Assembly: GCA_022824945.1 (NCBI GenBank)
Contig: JAJDYX010000048.1
Span: 1 to 43,588, forward strand
Source of the DNA: Candidatus Latescibacterota bacterium
Lineage (GTDB): Bacteria; Latescibacterota; UBA2968
Direction: 5' to 3'
DNA length: 43,588 nucleotides
The stretch's first letter is position 1, and each line of letters starts with the position of its first letter. Shown piece by piece: positions 8,448-17,111 of this stretch. Below the pieces are notes generated by a model that searched no databases, was not told the DNA's origin, and saw nothing but the letters and a program-made list of their open reading frames with translations. Made by a program: the position numbers and the translations under genes.

Positions 8448-9017
8448 TCAAACAAAACGCCCGCTCGACGCCACATGCGTCAGCGACCAGTGGTGCCCCT
8501 CGCGCTCGGCTGTAAGCGCCTCGCGCACCGCCGCCACTACATCCTCTGCCATCGTCTCCTCACCCAGCACACCAAGGCGCAAACAGCGCACTTCGATCTG
8601 GCCCGTACGCGCAATCTCTCGCCCCACCAACTCAGCCATAAGTGGAGCCAACGACTCGGCTTCAGCTCGCGGTATCGCATTCCACCGGGGATCAACGATA
8701 TATTCCTCCGGATAATCCCGCACCAAATCCAGACAACTCAACAGCACCACCTTCTCAACACCGGCGGCACAAGCAGCCGTCAGCGCCACATAAGTACCCC
8801 GCGCCGCTTCATCGAGCAAAACCTGCTCGCTATCACTTGTCGGATCACTCGCCGCCGCATAAACAACAGCCTCTACGCCTTCCAGCACCGGATCTACCGA
8901 CGCTCGCTCAAGCAAATCGACTTCCGAACCAATCGCCACCACCTCAAAACCCGCACCCAACCCGGTCGCCAGCAGCGCACCCCAGGAGCGATCCGCGCCA
9001 ATCACAGCCACATTCAT
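8448..9017 (-). CDS. Small Rossmann-fold NAD(P)-binding protein, atypical SDR
   Basis: The 189 residues begin with a nucleotide-binding strand MNVAVIGADRSWGALLATGL and continue with the SDR-like pattern EAVVYAAA and VEKVVLLSCLDLV. The glycine motif is GADRSWG rather than GxxGxxG. No YxxxK pair is present; in the expected place is EAESLAPLMAELVGRE, where E replaces the tyrosine. The protein is also shorter than usual because the C-terminal substrate part is small. It may bind NAD(P) without normal SDR catalysis, or serve as a partner of the gene at 7621. A near-perfect AAGGAGGA site 5 bases before the ATG implies strong translation. It diverges from the PhyH gene at 9183 across 165 bases. Confidence 0.75.
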   Translation of the reverse strand: MNVAVIGADRSWGALLATGLGAGFEVVAIGSEVDLLERASVDPVLEGVEAVVYAAASDPTSDSEQVLLDEAARGTYVALTAACAAGVEKVVLLSCLDLVRDYPEEYIVDPRWNAIPRAEAESLAPLMAELVGREIARTGQIEVRCLRLGVLGEETMAEDVVAAVREALTAEREGHHWSLTHVASSGRFV

Positions 9018-9182
9018 AGTAATCCTCCTTGATTATCCCGCAATATACGCGAATCTCTCCGCGGAACGCAACCTTCAAAAAGCGCACATACCTATTTGTA
9101 TTGCACCTGTATCTCAAAGGCTATATTTTCCCATCGATTAAACCGCATCATCCACCATCTATACCTTCAAGGAGAACCGGAC

Positions 9183-10928
9183 ATGGACCGCGAATCTATG
9201 ACCAATGAAGAGAATTACTTCTTCGACACCAGAGGTTATATCATCATCCCCGGTGCCCTCACCTCGAAAGAAATCGATTCTCTCAACAACACCCTCGACG
9301 AAGCCGGACCCACCGACAATCTCCTGACACTATCCGACCCGCTACGGGAATCCTTCCGAGACCTTCTGGTCCATCCCGTCCTGGTCTGGTACCTCAACCA
9401 GATCTGTGGCCCCGGATTTCGCCTGGACAGAGCACCCCGCCTGATCGGAGAAGCTGCTGGCGACGACCCCAATGCCCCGCTACAGGGCAACAACGAACCC
9501 AGAGACACGGCTCGGGCCTACTACTTTCAGAACCAATACCGCGTCTGCCACGGCGTGCGCGTCATCTGGGCACTCTGCGATGTCAACGCGGACGACGGCG
9601 GCGTAGTCCTGGTTCCTGCAAGCCACAAAAGCAATGTAGAAGCGCCTGAAGACCTCCTCACAGGTGCAGACGACATGGACCTGGTCGAACAACCCGTACT
9701 CAAAACTGGCGACCTGATCATCATTGCCGGAACCACCCTTCAGAGCCTCCGCCCCTGGAAAGGACGCAATCCGCAACGTCTCATTGCCTGTGAATATGCC
9801 AACCGCGCTGTCCTGCAATCCAACGGATCAGGAGCAAAAATAGAACCCAGACCGGAATGGATGGCCAACCTCCCGCCCGAACACCTGGCCGTCCTCTCCA
9901 ACCCCGGATACAAAGACACCACAGACCCGCCGCCAACCCTCAATACCGATGGCAAAAAGACCTGGCTGGAAAAATCGCCGGACATTATACACCCCTCGTT
10001 TTACAAACCCGACCCCGACGCTGGCATCAACCACAAAGAACTCTACTTCTGGGATCTCACCGGCTACCTCATCGTGCGCAATGTCATGGACGAAGAATGG
10101 CTGGAACGAGCCAACGAAGCCATCGACAAATTCTCTGATCGCATTGTCGTGGGCGAAGAACTCGCCCGGGGATCCAAAAGCCTCCGGGGCACCGGACGCC
10201 CCACCCTCAGCGGCCTTCTCCACCTGCCCGAACCCTATTGCGAACCCTTCCGCAAAATGCTCATCCATCCGGCCGTCATCGGCCGCCTCAACTGGATGAT
10301 GGGCAGCGGCTATCGGTGCGGCGGGGCCACTGCCTTCTGTTCGGTCAAAGGCTCCACCGGGCACTCCCTCCACGGCGGTAACGAACCCCTCACCCCCTCC
10401 CGAAGCTATGTCTTCCAGAACGGCCGCAGCCATGCCGAATTCGTTCGCGCTGTCTGGCAATTGCACGACACAACCCCTGGCGGCGGTGGGTTCGTCTGCG
10501 TCCCGGGAAGCCACAAAGCCTATTATCGCATGCCCGAAGGCATCCGCACCAGCGACGACGACATGGGCACCATCCGCCAACCGGTCCCAAAAGCTGGCGA
10601 CATCCTCTTCTTTATGGACACCGTCCTCACCCACGGGGCTTGGCCCTGGAAATCCGATATCAGTCGCCGATCCATCTTCTTCAATTACTATTCCCGCCAT
10701 CACTCCTACCGCGGCGGCGTTATCGAACCCGAAGACCGCTGGGGAGAAGACATAGTCGAAGGCATGACCGAAGCCCAATTTGCCGTCATGCGCGGTTCCA
10801 CCCGCGATGCCAGGATCAGAAACACGCCTCGCCTCGTTGTAGAAAACGGCCAGCTAAGTGTCTCCTACGACGCCATGGGAGACCGTTATGAATACCCGGT
10901 GCGAAAACCGGACGATAAGAGAAAATAA
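9183..10928 (+). CDS. Two-domain phytanoyl-CoA dioxygenase (PhyH) family protein
   Basis: The 581 residues contain two PhyH-like double-stranded beta-helix domains, about 10-215 and 285-545. Each has the VWxLxD...GGxxxxPxSHK block (around 128-149 and 424-445). Domain 2 has His397 in LHGGNEP and His484 in LTHGAWPW as likely iron ligands, but the HxD aspartate is replaced by Gly399. In domain 1 the first histidine is Gln101 (LQGNNEP) and the distal one is replaced around Gln187-Ser188, so it probably cannot bind iron and may be structural. The ATG at 9183 follows AAGGAG (9169-9174); the in-frame ATG at 9096 has no such site. It would hydroxylate or otherwise oxidise an unknown small substrate using 2-oxoglutarate. 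The next gene starts 31 bases downstream. Confidence 0.88.
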   Translation: MDRESMTNEENYFFDTRGYIIIPGALTSKEIDSLNNTLDEAGPTDNLLTLSDPLRESFRDLLVHPVLVWYLNQICGPGFRLDRAPRLIGEAAGDDPNAPLQGNNEPRDTARAYYFQNQYRVCHGVRVIWALCDVNADDGGVVLVPASHKSNVEAPEDLLTGADDMDLVEQPVLKTGDLIIIAGTTLQSLRPWKGRNPQRLIACEYANRAVLQSNGSGAKIEPRPEWMANLPPEHLAVLSNPGYKDTTDPPPTLNTDGKKTWLEKSPDIIHPSFYKPDPDAGINHKELYFWDLTGYLIVRNVMDEEWLERANEAIDKFSDRIVVGEELARGSKSLRGTGRPTLSGLLHLPEPYCEPFRKMLIHPAVIGRLNWMMGSGYRCGGATAFCSVKGSTGHSLHGGNEPLTPSRSYVFQNGRSHAEFVRAVWQLHDTTPGGGGFVCVPGSHKAYYRMPEGIRTSDDDMGTIRQPVPKAGDILFFMDTVLTHGAWPWKSDISRRSIFFNYYSRHHSYRGGVIEPEDRWGEDIVEGMTEAQFAVMRGSTRDARIRNTPRLVVENGQLSVSYDAMGDRYEYPVRKPDDKRK

Positions 10929-10959
10929 AAACACGCGACACACCCCAAAGGACCTCGCC

Positions 10960-13900
10960 ATGCCCAGCATACCCTGGCGGCCCAGAGTCATCCTCCCCGG
11001 CCGCAGTTTCCGCCTGCCCGTACAAGCCACCGACGACAACATCGCCCTCACAGCCGAACACTTTGAAACCATCGCAACCCGATGGTGCGAGCGGGACACC
11101 GCGCGCTACTACTACTTGCGATCTCCCCAACAGCAAGGCGACTACACCCTCATCGCAACACACAACGGCAACACTGCGGAAACCACCATCCAGGTCCGCA
11201 CCCTCGACGACCTGCGCCAACCCCACACCTACAACGGCGCGCAATGGCCTCGCCGGTGGCCTCTGGGACAGAATTATCACGCCACCAAAACCCGACAAAC
11301 ACTACAAAACGACCCCAAAACGGAACGAACCAACGAAAAAACTCTCGCCTATTGGTCATCGCAACCCGACCATATCCTCTGGTCGCAACTACCGCCCGCG
11401 GAACTGCCCAAAGCGCACTTTGCCAACTGCCATCAAGGCTGTCCAAACTGCGGCACCGCCATCTTCAAATACAGCGGCTTCTATCCCTGGGAACGCAACC
11501 ACCTGCCCTGCGATTTCAAATCGCAATGTCCCAACTGCGCCTCAATCTATCCCAGCAATGACCTCACAAAAGAAGACTATACCTCGGGCGAGTATGCAGA
11601 CGATGGATACGGCTACTTCGACGCAGAGGGCCACATCTACCTCTTTGCCGCCACCTATCACCGCGACCAATGCCGCGCCTATCACGCTGGCATCAACGCA
11701 CTCACAGACAGCCTGCGCGCTGGCGACCTCGACGAAGAACGCACGCGCAAACTCGGCCTCATGCTCCTGCGCTACGCCACAGAAGAACTCTACCTCGCCG
11801 CAGTACCCCAGTTCCGCTATGGACCCTCAAAAGGCGTAGAAGAACCCTGGGAATGGGGACAGCCGGACTGGGCAGAAGAATCCAATCCCGTTGCCGCCCT
11901 GCAAAGAAAAGGCACCATCCGCTACAGCATCGACACCCCCTACCTCATCGAAAGCCTCGCCCTGGCCTACGACACAGCCTGGCCTCTCCTGAGGGAAGAT
12001 GAGGAACTCGTCGAACGCGCACGGACATTCGGCCTATCCCTGCAAAATCCCGAAGACACCTGTCTATTCATCGAAGAAATGCTCGCCGCCCTCCTCCAGG
12101 TCACCCTGGACCGGGGCGCAAGCAGCAACCTCCCGCGCGAAAGCCAGGGCGCGCTCATCCTATTGCGCTGCCTGGACCGCGCCGACGCCCGGGACGCCAT
12201 GGACTGGATCTATGACGAAGGTCCCGACACCCTGCGCGTCTTCACCACCAATGACTTCTTGCCCGACGGCACACCCCTGGAAGCCACGGGCGGATATAAC
12301 GCCATCCACAGCGACGGCCTCTTCGACCTGGAATACCACCTCCGCAACCTCCGCACCCAACAGCCCGACGCGTACCCGGAATCCCTGTACCCCTCGCTAT
12401 TCAAAGACCCGCGAGGCGCGCGCGTCCCCCGGGCACTGTGCGAAATCACCATGATCGGAAAATCCTACTTCCAATTCGGCGACGGCTCTGCCCCCGGTTC
12501 TGCTGGCATCCAGGCAGAGGGCTACATCCGCCTAAAAGACGACCTCTTTCACCCCCCCATGAACCCCAGCGTACTGGAACGCGCCATAGCCTTCACCAGC
12601 GACCCACACCTCGAAGAAATCCAAACCGCCGTACAGAACAAACAGCACCGCGCACTCGGTCCAACCATCCTCGACGGCGTCGGCATCGCCATCTTGCGCA
12701 CACCCGAAGCCCCCGAACGAGCCGCCGTGGGCATAGTGTATGGCGACACCATGCACCACCGGCATCGAGACCTCCTGGACGTCCAACTCTTCGCCTTTGA
12801 CCGCCCATTTCTCACAGACCTCGGCTATCCCCAATCCTGGGCAAGCATATCGCCTTGGGAAGCCCATTGGGCAACCCACAACACCGTTTGGGCAGACCTG
12901 TCGCCCGGCGAATCCACCAGCGCGGGCCGTGGCCGCCTCGTGCGCGTCCTCTTCACCGACGGCATCCAGATCCTGGACATCGAAGCCTATCGCTGGGTAC
13001 CCGACGCATCGGGCGGATGGCGCAAAACCGATATCACCTTCCGCCGCCTCATCGCCCTGATCGAAACCGACGGCGAAGGCATCGTCCTCCTCGACCTCTC
13101 ACGCATCACGGGCGGCGCGGAACACTGGCGCACCTGTCGCGGTCTGGAAGGCATATTCCAAACCGACAACACCGACCTCAAACCCCAACCCGGCACAGTC
13201 GCCGGTCCGCACATCCCGCGCGGCCAAACAGACAACCTGTCCCATCCAGACCACACCGCCCTCGCGTACATGGACAACGTAACAACCGCTCAGGCACCAC
13301 CGGCCTTCCGGGGCACCTGGCAATCGCAAATCGAACCAGCCGCACACCTGGACCTCCATCAACTCAACACCTCTCCAAACACCCAAATCTTTAACACCCG
13401 TGCGGCACAGGCCATGGGAACCCCCGAAGAATCCAACTACCTCTACCACCCCGTAATCTGGCGTCGCGCGCCCGACAACGACACCACCTGCATCGACCTC
13501 GTCTTTGAACCCCATCTGGGCAATCCCACCCTCGCCAACACCACAGCCATACCATCGAACAACCCCACAGCCGCAGGCATCCAACTCACCACTTCACAAG
13601 GCAAACAAATCACCCTCTACTGGGCACCGAATGCCAGCCCGAATGACAAAATCCAATTCGAAAACGGCGTCGCCCTCACAGGTGCCCTTGCAGTCGTCGC
13701 AGACAGCCAAATCTCAACAATAGGCGCAACCGCCTTTCAAAACGCAGAAAAAACCCTCACAAATCCCCGCGCACAACAAACCGGGCAAATCATCGCCCTC
13801 AACCGGGACACCTGCACCATTGACGTCAAGGGCCTGCAAAACATCGCCGAGGGCGACCGCATCACTATCAACCCGGACGGCCGCGCACACAGCTATCGCA

Positions 13901-14259
13901 TCGAAGCCGCAGAACAACTCGGCACCCACATTCATCGCCTCACCCTGGACGTCACCTCCATCCTGGGACGCGCAAAAGTGGTCGCCATCAAAGACAACAA
14001 AATCGACTTCAGCTTTCAAATCATGACCAAATCCGGCAACCTCCACGGCACGCGGCTACAAACCGAAACCAGTGACAACTGGGCGGTCATTACAAACGCC
14101 CAAAACGCGAGCACCTGGCCCCCCGGAAAAATACGCACCACCATCACCATCGACCCGAACAACAACAAACTCCAGAACCTATCCCCAGACACCTGGATAC
14201 AGGTCGTGGACTATGTAGTAGGCGATCCTATCCTCTTTGAACCCCTGTGCAGGGGATAG
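10960..14259 (+). CDS. Heparinase II/III family polysaccharide lyase-like protein
   Basis: This long protein (1099 residues) has an N-terminal region, an alpha/alpha-barrel-like middle and a beta-sandwich. The beta-sandwich carries THNTVWADL with His640, the hallmark of heparinase II/III and alginate-lyase-type PL families. The C-terminal 300 residues are beta-rich and unassigned. Six cysteines at 157, 161, 164, 184, 190 and 193 (CHQGCPNCG and CPNC patterns) form a possible zinc site inserted before the barrel. Lyases of this class split uronic-acid polysaccharides by beta-elimination. No signal peptide is seen, so it would act on imported oligosaccharides. The start at ATG 10960 has AAAGGA 7 bases before it; longer in-frame starts run into the preceding gene. 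It follows the two-domain PhyH gene in the same transcript. Confidence 0.82.
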   Translation: MPSIPWRPRVILPGRSFRLPVQATDDNIALTAEHFETIATRWCERDTARYYYLRSPQQQGDYTLIATHNGNTAETTIQVRTLDDLRQPHTYNGAQWPRRWPLGQNYHATKTRQTLQNDPKTERTNEKTLAYWSSQPDHILWSQLPPAELPKAHFANCHQGCPNCGTAIFKYSGFYPWERNHLPCDFKSQCPNCASIYPSNDLTKEDYTSGEYADDGYGYFDAEGHIYLFAATYHRDQCRAYHAGINALTDSLRAGDLDEERTRKLGLMLLRYATEELYLAAVPQFRYGPSKGVEEPWEWGQPDWAEESNPVAALQRKGTIRYSIDTPYLIESLALAYDTAWPLLREDEELVERARTFGLSLQNPEDTCLFIEEMLAALLQVTLDRGASSNLPRESQGALILLRCLDRADARDAMDWIYDEGPDTLRVFTTNDFLPDGTPLEATGGYNAIHSDGLFDLEYHLRNLRTQQPDAYPESLYPSLFKDPRGARVPRALCEITMIGKSYFQFGDGSAPGSAGIQAEGYIRLKDDLFHPPMNPSVLERAIAFTSDPHLEEIQTAVQNKQHRALGPTILDGVGIAILRTPEAPERAAVGIVYGDTMHHRHRDLLDVQLFAFDRPFLTDLGYPQSWASISPWEAHWATHNTVWADLSPGESTSAGRGRLVRVLFTDGIQILDIEAYRWVPDASGGWRKTDITFRRLIALIETDGEGIVLLDLSRITGGAEHWRTCRGLEGIFQTDNTDLKPQPGTVAGPHIPRGQTDNLSHPDHTALAYMDNVTTAQAPPAFRGTWQSQIEPAAHLDLHQLNTSPNTQIFNTRAAQAMGTPEESNYLYHPVIWRRAPDNDTTCIDLVFEPHLGNPTLANTTAIPSNNPTAAGIQLTTSQGKQITLYWAPNASPNDKIQFENGVALTGALAVVADSQISTIGATAFQNAEKTLTNPRAQQTGQIIALNRDTCTIDVKGLQNIAEGDRITINPDGRAHSYRIEAAEQLGTHIHRLTLDVTSILGRAKVVAIKDNKIDFSFQIMTKSGNLHGTRLQTETSDNWAVITNAQNASTWPPGKIRTTITIDPNNNKLQNLSPDTWIQVVDYVVGDPILFEPLCRG

Positions 14260-14260
14260 T

Positions 14261-14288
14261 TGGACAATTACCCGTTGTTTTTTATATT
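14261..14288 (+). promoter_or_regulatory. Probable sigma-70-type promoter for the PhyH-DUF6785-PhyH operon
   Basis: TGGACA (14261-14266) and TATATT (14283-14288) each match the consensus at five of six positions and are 16 bp apart. Transcription would start near 14295, so the 17-bp inverted repeat at 14296-14354 would lie at the very 5' end of the message. This is a sequence match only, and the genome may use somewhat different boxes. Confidence 0.4.
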
Positions 14289-14295
14289 GAAAGGC

Positions 14296-14354
14296 GGTGA
14301 GACGTTAGACGTAAAAGTTAAGACATCCACCCCTCTCACGTCTAACGTCTCACC
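14296..14354. repeat. 17-bp perfect inverted repeat built of heptamer-like units
   Basis: GGTGAGACGTTAGACGT (14296-14312) and its exact reverse complement (14338-14354) enclose a 25-base loop. The left arm and part of the loop look like drifting 7-base units (GTGAGAC, GTTAGAC, GTAAAAG, TTAAGAC). No T-run follows, so it is not a classical terminator. It resembles dispersed REP-like hairpins. It lies between the heparinase-like gene and the PhyH gene at 14381, inside the probable leader of the latter. Confidence 0.8.
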
Positions 14355-14380
14355 TCTTACCTAAAAAGAAAGGGATCGCA

Positions 14381-15118
14381 ATGGCCGTTGCAATACTACC
14401 CCTCACAGAAAATCAGATTGACCAATACCATCGAGACGGTTTTATACTCGCCTCGGGATTAATCCCCGAGGCTATTGCACGCACGGGCGAAGCCGCAATG
14501 TGGGAAGTCATGGGCATGGACGCGAACGATCCGGGAACCTGGGACAACTTTTCGGACGAAGCGATTGCATCGACATTTCAGGCCGGATTCAAACCCAGAT
14601 CGAAATTATTCCAATACTTCGGCAATCAACACCCTGATCTCCTCGCCTGTTATACACCCGAAATGATGGCAGCAATGGCGCAATTAACCGGCGAAAGTGT
14701 AGATCTCTTTCATCCACCAGACGGCACACTCATACAAAACGTCTTTCCCGCAAATGAAGAATGGGCTTGGCAAGGGGCGCATTTTGACGGTGGTGTAAAA
14801 GCCAAAATGCACAAAACACTCCCCGGCCCATTCATCATCAACTCAATCATATATCTCAACGACATTGAAAAACACGGCGGGGGAACAGTCGCGTGGCCCG
14901 GATCCCACAAACCCATTCGCGCACTGGCAGAATCCGACCCCAAAAAATACGAATACATGTGGCGGCTATCACAGGACCTGCACACCGTCGATATCGGCGA
15001 CCCCGTAGAACTCGAACCAAAATGTGGTGACATCCTATTCTTCGCCCACTTCTGCGTCCACGCCGCCACCAATAACGTACGTGACCTGCCCCGCCTGGCA
15101 CTGCGAAGTCGGTGGTAA
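14381..15118 (+). CDS. Phytanoyl-CoA dioxygenase (PhyH) family protein with canonical iron site
   Basis: At 245 residues this is a compact PhyH protein. The iron triad is readable: His134 and Asp136 in GAHFDGG, and distal His227 in CVHAATN. Arg238 or Arg242 (PRLALR) probably binds 2-oxoglutarate. The block IIYLNDIEKHGGGTVAWPGSHK is typical of the family. It would hydroxylate a small substrate in the cytoplasm. The protein ends shortly after the PRLALR strand, slightly earlier than many relatives. The ATG follows AAAGAAAGGGA. The next gene begins 13 bases after the stop, with its Shine-Dalgarno site next to this stop codon, so the dioxygenase and the membrane protein are linked. Confidence 0.9.
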   Translation: MAVAILPLTENQIDQYHRDGFILASGLIPEAIARTGEAAMWEVMGMDANDPGTWDNFSDEAIASTFQAGFKPRSKLFQYFGNQHPDLLACYTPEMMAAMAQLTGESVDLFHPPDGTLIQNVFPANEEWAWQGAHFDGGVKAKMHKTLPGPFIINSIIYLNDIEKHGGGTVAWPGSHKPIRALAESDPKKYEYMWRLSQDLHTVDIGDPVELEPKCGDILFFAHFCVHAATNNVRDLPRLALRSRW

Positions 15119-15131
15119 ATGGAGAACTCAA

Positions 15132-17099
15132 TTGGCTCTTTCTTCTGCTCAAGAGGCGATATATCCAGCGACTGAACCGAAGCTGATATCGTGGAAAGTC
15201 GTGGTCGCGGGCCTCCTATTAATTGTCGCATCGGACTACTACATCAACTGGTCCACAGTAATCTTGCGGGCGTCGAAGAACAACAAAGCCCTATTCCCGA
15301 TGGGCCTGTTCTTCCCATTTGTGATGCTCGTAGGTACCAACCTGCTACTCAGATGGGTAAAACCGCGGTGGGCACTGAACCGGGGGCAACTGTGCGTAGC
15401 CCTGGGCATGGGACTGATCGGATCTCTATTTCCATTCTATGGCCTGGCATCCTACGTAGTCGGCACCATTGCCGCGCCCTATTATTTTGCCACCCCGGAA
15501 AACGGCTGGGCAGAACTGTTGCACCCCAACATGGTCTCCTGGCTGGTCATGAACAACGAAGACAAAGCCGTGACCCATTTCTACGACGGCCTGCCTCCGG
15601 GCCAGCCCATACCCTGGGGAGCCTGGGCTGTACCTGTATTCTGGTGGATGACCTTTGTGGCCGCAGCGGCATGCGTTGCCCTCTGCCTCATGGTAATACT
15701 GCGAAAACAGTGGGTGGAAAACGAACGCCTGGAATTCCCGCTTATGGAAGTGGGCATGCAGGTGGCTCAGGTAGATAAAAGCAATGGCGGACCATCCTTG
15801 CTCAACCAACCGCTCTTTCGCGTGGGATTCTGGATCGGGATATTTGCAGTATTCTGGAACATCATCTCGTATTTTTATCCCTTAATACCGGGACTGCCGA
15901 CCACCCACACCGAAGGCCAGTGGTTCCGCTGGCTGGAAGGCGCCAAACCCTTCTGGGTACAAATCAGCATTTACGTCATAGGATTTGCCTATTTCGCACG
16001 AGTCGAAACCCTGTTCAGCTTCTGGCTCTTCTTTCTCTTTACAGAAATTGAAGTCTCGACCTTCGACCGCCTGGGGATCGCCGCGGGACACGGAGGCGGA
16101 GAAGCCGTGCGGTCGCAAAATTTCGGCGTACTATGCGCCTATGTCATGTTCGGACTGTGGATGGCGCGTGGACATCTAAAAGCCGTATTTCGGAAAGTCT
16201 TCAAAAATGCCTCCGACGTAGATGACGCTCGAGAAGCAATGTCCTACCGCGCGGCACTAATCGCCCTCGTAGCATCCCTGCTGTACATGGTCGCGTGGTT
16301 ACACGCGGCCGGAATGGAAATCCGGGTCGTCCTCCTGTACCTGTTCTTCACCGCAGTAGCCTACATCGGAATGGCCCGATTCGCCGCAGAACTGGGCCTA
16401 CCTTATGGAGATATCGCCTACCACTCAATAACCTGGACACCCCTCCACATCATGGGCGGGCAAACAGTAACAGCCTCCACATTGACATGCCAGGGCTATC
16501 TCTGGGCCATGTTCGGGAAAACCCGGGGATTTCTGGGACCGCCAATCGCCCAAATGCTAAAACTGACCACACCATTGCGGATCGAGCGGAGGCGGCTATT
16601 CGGCGTAATCGTACTCGCCGTAGTAGCAGGCGCGACATTTGCCATACTCCACGCCATATACATGGGCTATTCCGGCGGCGGCTTCAACCTCAGAGCCGCG
16701 TGGAACCTGTTAATCGGACCACAGCGCTCCTACGATGCCTCAGTAACCTGGATCCGCAACCCGGAAGCACCCGATGTAGAGCGCATGTTATTCATGGGAT
16801 CTGGCGTATTGATCACAGCCGTACTCACCTATCTGAAATACCGCTTCGTACATCTGCCCCTCCATCCTGTAGCCCTGATGTTACAGGGAACCTATATGGC
16901 GCAAAAAACCGTATTCTCGGTATTTCTCATCTGGATCTACAAAGCGACCATACTGAAAATAGGTGGCGTGCGCCTCTACAGAAAAGGACAACCATTCTTC
17001 ATCGGTCTGCTAATCGGATACGCCATAGCGACATTCTTATCCTGCGTAATAGACAGCATCTTCTTCTTTGGACAGGGACACCTGGTACACGGATTTTAG
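15132..17099 (+). CDS. DUF6785-type polytopic membrane protein, putative transporter
   Basis: This 655-residue integral membrane protein has roughly 13-14 hydrophobic helices, the first at about residues 18-40. It resembles the DUF6785/DUF6784 proteins found beside carbohydrate genes in Planctomycetes and Poribacteria-like genomes. The cytoplasmic motif QWVENERLEFPLMEVG recalls the substrate-loop motif of oligopeptide transporters (OPT), which suggests transport but does not prove it. The start is a TTG at 15132: GGAG (15121-15124) lies 7 bases before it, and any ATG in frame would lie deep inside the preceding PhyH gene. A TTG start with tight spacing may lower expression relative to neighbours. 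As the only obvious transporter in the C-rich cluster, it is the best candidate for importing the cluster's substrate. Confidence 0.8.
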   Translation: MALSSAQEAIYPATEPKLISWKVVVAGLLLIVASDYYINWSTVILRASKNNKALFPMGLFFPFVMLVGTNLLLRWVKPRWALNRGQLCVALGMGLIGSLFPFYGLASYVVGTIAAPYYFATPENGWAELLHPNMVSWLVMNNEDKAVTHFYDGLPPGQPIPWGAWAVPVFWWMTFVAAAACVALCLMVILRKQWVENERLEFPLMEVGMQVAQVDKSNGGPSLLNQPLFRVGFWIGIFAVFWNIISYFYPLIPGLPTTHTEGQWFRWLEGAKPFWVQISIYVIGFAYFARVETLFSFWLFFLFTEIEVSTFDRLGIAAGHGGGEAVRSQNFGVLCAYVMFGLWMARGHLKAVFRKVFKNASDVDDAREAMSYRAALIALVASLLYMVAWLHAAGMEIRVVLLYLFFTAVAYIGMARFAAELGLPYGDIAYHSITWTPLHIMGGQTVTASTLTCQGYLWAMFGKTRGFLGPPIAQMLKLTTPLRIERRRLFGVIVLAVVAGATFAILHAIYMGYSGGGFNLRAAWNLLIGPQRSYDASVTWIRNPEAPDVERMLFMGSGVLITAVLTYLKYRFVHLPLHPVALMLQGTYMAQKTVFSVFLIWIYKATILKIGGVRLYRKGQPFFIGLLIGYAIATFLSCVIDSIFFFGQGHLVHGF

Positions 17100-17111
17100 A
17101 GGAGAAATTTA

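Noticed and set aside
7720..8715. Long plus-strand open frame of 331 codons opposite the SDR genes.
   Set aside because: It is Arg-, His- and Pro-rich with no motif. The minus strand has clear Rossmann motifs and good ribosome sites.
9101..9127. TTGCAC and TATATT as a promoter for the two-domain PhyH gene.
   Set aside because: The -35 matches at only three positions and the spacing is 15 bp. A promoter must exist in 9018-9182 but I cannot place it.
9828..10778. Minus-strand open frame of 316 codons.
   Set aside because: It mirrors the PhyH coding frame of the plus strand and has no family motif; it is a product of the high GC third positions.
14242..14255. CCCCTGTGCAGGGG palindrome at the end of the heparinase-like gene, considered as a terminator.
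   Set aside because: The loop is only two bases and the nearest T-run is more than 20 bases away, so it does not fit an intrinsic terminator.
15024..15131. ATG at 15024 as start of the DUF6785 protein.
   Set aside because: It would overlap the PhyH gene by 95 bases and add a non-membrane N-terminus with no ribosome site; the TTG at 15132 fits better.
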